Positions 13,483 to 18,650 of a stretch of DNA of 18,650 nucleotides are shown piece after piece (within the stretch, counting starts at the first letter, position 1; every line of letters begins with the position of its first letter). The notes under the pieces were generated by a model, which worked only from the letters and a program-made list of their open reading frames with translations, did no database searches and had not been told where the DNA came from. The DNA is from Desulfobacterales bacterium (GTDB lineage: Bacteria; Desulfobacterota; DSM-4660; Desulfatiglandales; JALVZP01): assembly GCA_027037575.1 (NCBI GenBank), contig JALVZP010000331.1:1-18650 (forward strand), given 5' to 3'. Made by a program: the position numbers and the translations under genes.

Positions 13483-14889
13483 ATGAAAAAAATGAGCATT
13501 TCTATTAAAAAAGGGGATATACTGGAACTACGAATAGAAAAGATGGCTGCAGGTGGATTTGGAGTAGCCCGCTTAAATAGGTATGTCATATTTGTAAAAG
13601 GTGCAGCAGAAGGGGATGTGGTTAAGGCGAGGGTCTATAAGAAAAAGAAGGATTATTCAGAGGCAAAAGTAGTAGAGGTAATAGAACCATCAGAGCATAG
13701 GATTGAACCAGAATGCAAATATTATGGATACTGCGGTGGATGTCAGTGGCAGCACATAAGATATGATGCACAGCTAAGATACAAGAAGGAGATTGTAAAA
13801 GAGGCAATGCATAAGATAGGAGGACTGAGGGATGTAAAGATACTGGATACGATCCCATCTGAGGAGATTTTTGAATATAGAAACAAGATGGAGTTTACAT
13901 TTTCTAAAAAGCCTTGGATTCTTCCTTCATCAGAAGAAGAAAAGCCACCATTTGCACTCGGGCTTCACATACCAGGATCATTTGATAGGGTAATTGATAT
14001 AAAAAGATGTCTCCTTCAGCCTGGTAAGGGAAATATGATATTGGATATAGTAAGGCAATATGTTAAAAAGACAGCAACACCTATATATGACATAAAAACA
14101 CATGAGGGTTTTTGGAGATTCCTTACACTTAGAAACTCTAAGGCATTTGGAGAGTGGATGGTAAATATTATCACCTCAGAGGATGAGCCTCCAATAATTG
14201 AACCTTTATCAAAGGAGCTCTGTAAAAAGGTGGATGGAATAAGGACAGTGGTGAATAATATAAGCAAAAAGAAGGCTGCTGTTGCTATAGGAGATAGGGA
14301 AGTTGTTGTCTATGGAGATGGATTTATTGAGGATAAGATAGGAGATTTTAGATTCAGGATATCTGCAAACTCCTTTTTTCAGACAAATCCCAAGGGAGCA
14401 GAGAATCTGTATGCTAAGGTAAGAGAGTATGCAGAGCTTTCAGGAAAGGAAGAAGTCCTTGATCTATACAGTGGAACTGGCACAATTCCTATATTTCTAT
14501 CCAGGGATGCAAAGAGGATAATCGGGATAGAGATAAGTCAGGATGCTGTAAAGGATGCAAGAAAGAATTGTTCTCTAAATGGAATAGACAATTGTCTGTT
14601 TATTATTGGAGATATAAGGGAGATGCTTTCAAAGGCAATCTCTGAGATAAGGCCAGATGTGATAATTGCTGATCCACCAAGGCCAGGCATGCACAAGGAT
14701 GTAATTAAAGGAATAATAGAACTGGGTGCAAAAAAGCTTATCTATGTATCCTGCAATCCTGCAACCATGGCAAGGGATATTGCAATGCTATCTAATATGT
14801 ATGAAACAAAGGAGATACAGCCCGTAGATATGTTTCCACATACACATCATATAGAAGTAGTTGCAAAAATGGTAAAAAAAGAGAGGTGA
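13483..14889 (+). CDS. rlmD: 23S rRNA (uracil-5-)-methyltransferase, RlmD/TrmA family
   Basis: This 468-residue enzyme methylates C5 of uridine in rRNA using SAM. It has an N-terminal TRAM RNA-binding domain (5-68, including MAAGGFGVAR). The Fe-S cysteines are C78, C84 and C87 (CKYYGYCGGC) with C176, giving the cluster typical of RlmC/RlmD. The methyltransferase domain has VLDLYSGTGT (325-334), IADPPRPGM (395-403), the catalytic cysteine C424 in YVSCNPAT, and the general base E458 in HHIEVVAKM. TRAM plus cluster favours RlmD (or RlmCD) over tRNA-specific TrmA; which uridine is modified cannot be read from sequence. ATG 13483 or 13492 could start it, and neither has a clear ribosome site. BpsA follows after four bases, so they form an operon. 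Confidence 0.93.
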   Translation: MKKMSISIKKGDILELRIEKMAAGGFGVARLNRYVIFVKGAAEGDVVKARVYKKKKDYSEAKVVEVIEPSEHRIEPECKYYGYCGGCQWQHIRYDAQLRYKKEIVKEAMHKIGGLRDVKILDTIPSEEIFEYRNKMEFTFSKKPWILPSSEEEKPPFALGLHIPGSFDRVIDIKRCLLQPGKGNMILDIVRQYVKKTATPIYDIKTHEGFWRFLTLRNSKAFGEWMVNIITSEDEPPIIEPLSKELCKKVDGIRTVVNNISKKKAAVAIGDREVVVYGDGFIEDKIGDFRFRISANSFFQTNPKGAENLYAKVREYAELSGKEEVLDLYSGTGTIPIFLSRDAKRIIGIEISQDAVKDARKNCSLNGIDNCLFIIGDIREMLSKAISEIRPDVIIADPPRPGMHKDVIKGIIELGAKKLIYVSCNPATMARDIAMLSNMYETKEIQPVDMFPHTHHIEVVAKMVKKER

Positions 14890-14893
14890 TGTT

Positions 14894-15934
14894 ATGGACA
14901 GCAACCATAGGATAAGGAATCAGATACTCAGGGCATTAAAGAAGAAGAAAATGAGCTTCTGGGAGCTTATAAATTACCAGGATTCTCATATAGTTGAATT
15001 TGTTCAACATCTAAAAGAGCTTATGGAGCAAGGTCTTATCAAAAATGAAGATGGATACTTCTCCTTGGCAAAGGATGTGCCTTTGGAAGAGAAAAAGCCT
15101 GTTTTATGTGATAGATGCAATATAGGGGTTGAGATAAAGGGATATTTTAAGAATATACTTGCTAAGTTCTTAGATGTTACGAAAAACAGGCCTCTTCCAA
15201 CAAGTGATTTTGATCAGGGATTTGTAAGACCAAGAGATACAATTGCAAGGCTTGCATTTATATATGAAAGGGGAGACTTAGAAGGACAGGAGATCTTTAT
15301 ACTTGGAGATGATGATCTATTAAGTGTTGCCATTGGGCTTACTGGAATGGCAAAGAGGGTAAGGGTTGTTGAGATAGATGATAGGATCACAACCTTTATA
15401 AGAAATTTCTGCAAAGAGTATGGGATAAAAAACATAGATGTTAGAGAATATAATGTATTGGAGGAGATTCCAGAAGAGGACAGGAGAAAATATGATGTCT
15501 TTGTAACAGATCCTGTAGAGACAAAGAAAGGGCTAAAGCTGTTTGTTGGAAGATGTATTGAAGCACTTAAAGGAGAAGGAAGTGCTGGATATATAGGACT
15601 TACCCACAGGGAGGCATCTTTAAAGAAGTGGTATGATTTTCAAGAGTTTCTGATTGAGGCAGGCTTTGTTATTACTGATATATTGAGGGACTTCTCCATA
15701 TATCCTGAAAGGGAAAATAGATGGGATGATTTTTATAAGACATATAAAATAATGAAAGAGATAAAGCTTCCAATGCCAGATACAGACTGGTATAAATCTT
15801 GTTTTGTAAGATTTGAGGCAATAAAGGATCCAGTTCTTCCAGAGTTTCATCCACCAAAGGATCTAAAAGAGCTCTATTTTGATGAAGAGTCATGGGCAAC
15901 TCCATTGCCTTCCTACATGAAAGACGAAACTTGA
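14894..15934 (+). CDS. bpsA: Branched-chain polyamine synthase BpsA (N4-bis(aminopropyl)spermidine synthase)
   Basis: This 346-residue aminopropyltransferase belongs to the family characterised in Thermococcus kodakarensis. There it adds two aminopropyl groups from decarboxylated SAM to spermidine, making a branched polyamine that stabilises nucleic acids at high temperature. An N-terminal winged-helix-like domain (1-60) precedes CDRC (72-75) and the RPLPTSDFDQGFV segment (99-111). The catalytic motif GDDDLLS (138-144) follows, then VRVVEIDDRI (156-165) and TDPVET (205-210). Most homologues read 'DPPE' where this has 'DPVE'. The C-terminus (about 310-346) is the usual tail. ATG 14894 has GAGAGGTGAT upstream and is four bases after the rRNA methyltransferase gene. 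Its last 45 bases overlap, tail to tail, the outer-membrane factor gene. Confidence 0.9.
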   Translation: MDSNHRIRNQILRALKKKKMSFWELINYQDSHIVEFVQHLKELMEQGLIKNEDGYFSLAKDVPLEEKKPVLCDRCNIGVEIKGYFKNILAKFLDVTKNRPLPTSDFDQGFVRPRDTIARLAFIYERGDLEGQEIFILGDDDLLSVAIGLTGMAKRVRVVEIDDRITTFIRNFCKEYGIKNIDVREYNVLEEIPEEDRRKYDVFVTDPVETKKGLKLFVGRCIEALKGEGSAGYIGLTHREASLKKWYDFQEFLIEAGFVITDILRDFSIYPERENRWDDFYKTYKIMKEIKLPMPDTDWYKSCFVRFEAIKDPVLPEFHPPKDLKELYFDEESWATPLPSYMKDET

Positions 15935-17326
15935 CCATCCTCCTCCAAGTGCTTTGTAGAGCTTTATTAGCTCTATTATTACTCTTCCTTTACTTACAGC
16001 AAGCTGATCTTGAAGCTGCTGAAGGGATCTTTCTGCATCTAAGACATCTATAAAATCAGATATCCCTGCTCTGTATCTATCAAGTGCAAGCTCATAACTT
16101 TTTCTTGCTGCATCTACTGCCTTCTTTAATGCATGGCATCTCTTCTTTTCTTTTACATAGGAGATTATTGCATTCCTAACCTCCTCTAATGCCTTAAGTA
16201 TTGTGTTCTTGTATTCATAGTATGCCTGCTTTTGCCTTTCAGTATAAATCTTTACATTCTGCCTGAGCTCTCCTGCATGAAATATCTTCCATGTTATACT
16301 TGCTGCAATATGCCAGGTTCTACTTGCCCACTTAAATAGATCCCCCTTTGACATGCTTTCAAGTCCAATGCTTCCTGAAAGATCAAATTTTGGATAAAGT
16401 TCTGCCTTTGCCTTCCCAACTGCATAAGTTGCAGCTGCAAGATTAAACTCTGCCCTTCTTACATCAGGTCTATTTCTAAGTGCATTTGCAGGAATCCCTA
16501 TGACGACTCTTATAGGTGGCTCTGGTATAGGATAGGATTCAGAAAGAAGATCATCTATTTCACCTGGTCTTTTTCCAAGAAGAACAGCAATCCTATTCTT
16601 TGCCCTTTCTATTCCTTCTTGAAGAGGAGGTATCTGCGACCTTGTATCTTCAAGGACATATCTGGATTGCTGAACATATAGCTCATCTATAAGGCCTGCC
16701 TTATACTTAGAGAGATTTAGCTTATATATGGCTTCCTGAGCCTTTGCATTTGAGATTACTGCCTTTAGCCTTTCCTGATATGTCCTGAGCTCTACATAAT
16801 TTATCGCCAATTCAGAAAGAAGTGAAACAATTACATCCCTTAGACCTTCTTTTGCTGCAAGAAGCCTTGCTTCCTGTTCCTCAATGGATCTCCTTATCCC
16901 ACCAAATATGTCTATTTCCCAGCTTGAATCAATACTTACTGAATAAAGCTCTTCTGTTCTTCCTGTCTCACTTATCCTCTTTCTTGTTGCAGATGCATTT
17001 ATGTCAAAGAAGGGAAATAGCCTTGCTCTCTCTCTTTCTCTAAGTGCCCTTGCTTCTCTAAGTCTTGAAAGTGCTATCTTTATATCCAGGTTTCCTTTAA
17101 CTGCCATATCTATAAGCTTATTTAGGGTTGGATCATGAAGATTTTCCCACCATCTTTGAACTTCTTCTATTTCTTTCTTTTCAGATACAACTATTCCTGC
17201 CTGTTTTGTAATACTTTCTGGATACCATTCCTTAGAAAGCCTTATTTTCTGAGGCCTATATTCTGGACCAACAGAGCAGCAGGAAAGGAGGATGGGTAAA
17301 AGAATAAGAAAAAATGATTTTTTCAC
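15890..17326 (-). CDS. Outer-membrane efflux lipoprotein, NodT/OprM (TolC superfamily) type
   Basis: This 478-residue protein forms the outer-membrane channel of a tripartite efflux pump. It has a lipoprotein signal (MKKSFFLILLPILLSCCSVG) with lipidation at C16 or C17, followed by the GPEYRPQ segment typical of NodT-family proteins. Two structural repeats follow. The first includes WWENLHDPTLNKLIDMAVKG (149-168 region of helix start) and an IDSSWEIDIFGGIRR strand; the second includes ALRNRPDVRRAEFNLAAATY and YPKFDLSGSIGLES. Both repeats end in long coiled helices (for example YELALDRYRAGISDFIDVL), which form the periplasmic tunnel. GTG 17326 overlaps the upstream pump gene stop (GTGA, 17323-17326), showing an operon. 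Its C-terminal tail lies inside the 3' end of bpsA on the opposite strand. Substrate class cannot be told. Confidence 0.93.
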   Translation of the reverse strand: MKKSFFLILLPILLSCCSVGPEYRPQKIRLSKEWYPESITKQAGIVVSEKKEIEEVQRWWENLHDPTLNKLIDMAVKGNLDIKIALSRLREARALRERERARLFPFFDINASATRKRISETGRTEELYSVSIDSSWEIDIFGGIRRSIEEQEARLLAAKEGLRDVIVSLLSELAINYVELRTYQERLKAVISNAKAQEAIYKLNLSKYKAGLIDELYVQQSRYVLEDTRSQIPPLQEGIERAKNRIAVLLGKRPGEIDDLLSESYPIPEPPIRVVIGIPANALRNRPDVRRAEFNLAAATYAVGKAKAELYPKFDLSGSIGLESMSKGDLFKWASRTWHIAASITWKIFHAGELRQNVKIYTERQKQAYYEYKNTILKALEEVRNAIISYVKEKKRCHALKKAVDAARKSYELALDRYRAGISDFIDVLDAERSLQQLQDQLAVSKGRVIIELIKLYKALGGGWSSFVFHVGRQWSCP

Positions 17327-18650
17327 CTCTTCCTCACCTTATCTACAATGCTTTGAATAATATAGTAAAGTCCTGGAATAAGGAATATCCCAAAGACAGT
17401 AGCAAGAAGCATCCCAAAAAACACGGTTGTTCCAATATGTATCCTGCTTATTGCACCAGCACCCCTTGAAAAAAGAAGTGGCAAAACACCAAGAATAAAT
17501 GTAAATGCAGTCATAAGAACTGGTCTAAATCTTATTCTTGCACCCTCTATAGCAGCCTCTGCTGCTGATACCCCTTCTTCTTTCCTTCTTTTTGCAAACT
17601 CTACAATCAGGATTGCATTCTTTGTAGAAAGACCTATAAGAAGCACAAGACCTATCTGTGCGTAGATGCTTAGACTGAGTCTCATTAAATATATCCCCAA
17701 GAGTGCTCCAAGAGTTGATATTGGGACATAAAAGATTATGGACAAAGGTATTGTCCAGCTTTCATACTGTGCTACTAAAAAGAGATATCCAAATATAACT
17801 GCAAAAAGAAATATCACATAAATCTTTCCTCCTGCCTTCTTTTCCTGATAAGACATGGATGACCATTCATAAGAGAATCCTTCTGGAAGAACCTTATCAA
17901 GTATCTTCTCCATTTCCTTTATTGCATCTCCAGAACTGTATCCTCTTTTTGCTTCTCCATTTATTGTTGCACTTGGAAAGAGGTTATATCTATAGACAAA
18001 TGGTGGAGCAATTGTATGTCTAATTTTTACAATGCTTTCTAATGGAATCATTCCACCTCTATCACTTCTTACATATAGCCTCTTTATATCCCTTATTTCA
18101 TCCCTATACTTGGAGTCTGCCTGAACTTTTACCTGATATACCCTTCCAAAAAGGTTAAAGTCATTTACATAGAATGAACCAAAATTTGCTTTTAACTCAT
18201 GATATATTCTGCTTATTGGAACACCTAAGAGTTCTGCTTTTTTTCTGTCAAGCTCTAAGTATATTTGTGGTGTATTTGCCCTGTATGTAGTGAATACCCT
18301 TGTAAGAATTGGGCTTTTATTTGCAGAAATAACAACTGCCCTTGAGACAGCTGCAAGCTCTTGAGGAGACTGCCCTTCTGTTGCCTGAATCCTTAAATCA
18401 AATCCACCTGTTTTTCCAAGTCCAAGTATTATTGGGGGAGGAAATGCAAATATATCTGCCTCAGAGATATTGGAGAATATCCTTTGTGCCTTTCCCATAA
18501 TGGAGAATACACTTAGGTCAAAGGATTTCCTCTTACTCCATGGCTCAAGCATTACTACACCAAATCCAAGATTATCTGCATTCCCACTTAAGAAACTAAA
18601 TCCACTTACTCCTATAACATCCTTCACTCCCTTTATCTTCCTTCCCTTTT
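17323..18650 (-). CDS. RND efflux pump inner-membrane subunit, C-terminal part (AcrB/HAE1 family, cut by window edge)
   Basis: The frame is open to the right edge, so these 442 residues are the C-terminal portion of a pump of roughly 1,000 residues. The visible N-terminal end (VIGVSGFSFLSGNADNLGF) and the following 230 residues are the second periplasmic porter and docking region. FAFPPPIILGLGKTGGFDL corresponds to the typical AcrB segment. Membrane segments follow from about residue 285: FLVAQYESWTIPLSIIFYVP, then IGLVLLIGLSTKNAILIVEF with the conserved Lys of the proton-relay network, then RPVLMTAFTFILGVLPLL, and a last helix before VRKR. It exports hydrophobic or amphipathic compounds using the proton gradient, together with a periplasmic adaptor (presumably upstream, outside the window) and the NodT-like channel directly downstream. 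An internal GTG at 18627 is not a real start. Confidence 0.95.
   Translation of the reverse strand, partial: KGRKIKGVKDVIGVSGFSFLSGNADNLGFGVVMLEPWSKRKSFDLSVFSIMGKAQRIFSNISEADIFAFPPPIILGLGKTGGFDLRIQATEGQSPQELAAVSRAVVISANKSPILTRVFTTYRANTPQIYLELDRKKAELLGVPISRIYHELKANFGSFYVNDFNLFGRVYQVKVQADSKYRDEIRDIKRLYVRSDRGGMIPLESIVKIRHTIAPPFVYRYNLFPSATINGEAKRGYSSGDAIKEMEKILDKVLPEGFSYEWSSMSYQEKKAGGKIYVIFLFAVIFGYLFLVAQYESWTIPLSIIFYVPISTLGALLGIYLMRLSLSIYAQIGLVLLIGLSTKNAILIVEFAKRRKEEGVSAAEAAIEGARIRFRPVLMTAFTFILGVLPLLFSRGAGAISRIHIGTTVFFGMLLATVFGIFLIPGLYYIIQSIVDKVRKR

Noticed and set aside
18625..18627. GTG 18627 as start of the RND gene
   Set aside because: The frame stays open upstream with family-like sequence; the gene is simply cut by the window edge.
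1..18650. CRISPR arrays, tRNA genes, insertion sequences, defence islands
   Set aside because: No regular short repeats, no cloverleaf-like sequence with a T-loop consensus, and no transposase or defence-gene motifs were seen on either strand.

Overview
This is an AT-rich, gene-dense window from a Gram-negative (diderm) bacterium. An RND pump with its outer-membrane lipoprotein shows the second membrane, and a flagellar operon shows motility. AGA/AGG and ATA codons are common, and a branched-chain polyamine synthase (BpsA) gene is present. That enzyme family is known mainly from thermophiles, so a thermophilic lineage is a reasonable inference. I cannot name the phylum from sequence alone. 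There are no tRNAs, rRNAs, insertion sequences or CRISPR arrays.

Layout. (1) Bases 1-370, minus: the start of an acyl-CoA dehydrogenase cut by the window edge. (2) Bases 501-6336, plus: a late-flagellar operon of flagellin, flaG, fliD, fliS, a small helical protein (possible export chaperone), a small FlgM-like protein, an HD-GYP phosphodiesterase and a PilZ protein. A methyl-accepting chemotaxis protein follows (6395-7582). (3) Bases 7579-10848, minus: etfB-etfA, an intrinsic terminator, then marC and an RlmB/TrmH-type rRNA methyltransferase. (4) Bases 11007-11651, plus: an HhH-GPD DNA glycosylase resembling MagIII. (5) Bases 11648-13351, minus: a GH13_18 phosphorylase (sucrose or glucosylglycerate type). 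(6) Bases 13483-15934, plus: an RlmD-type 23S rRNA uracil methyltransferase and BpsA. (7) Bases 15890-18650, minus: the C-terminal half of an RND pump gene and its NodT/OprM-type outer-membrane factor.

How the parts fit. The flagellar block supplies the filament subunit, cap, cap/filament accessories and chaperones, a probable anti-sigma factor, two c-di-GMP proteins and a chemoreceptor. The flagellin gene and the chemoreceptor gene are each preceded by the same motif, CGAAC-N14-GACGAAAA. Its spacing equals that of sigma-28 (FliA) promoters, so the two genes may share a flagellar regulon, with the FlgM-like protein as its possible controller. EtfBA would take electrons from acyl-CoA dehydrogenases such as the one at the left edge. 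A perfect 18-bp palindrome lies between etfB and the divergent glycosylase gene.

Most of the window is ordinary housekeeping and motility DNA. I found no clearly new defence or mobile system. The most interesting leads are the paired promoter motif, a possible RNA switch between flagellin and flaG, the FlgM-like and chaperone-like small genes, the etf palindrome, and the glycosylase that lacks its fourth cluster cysteine.
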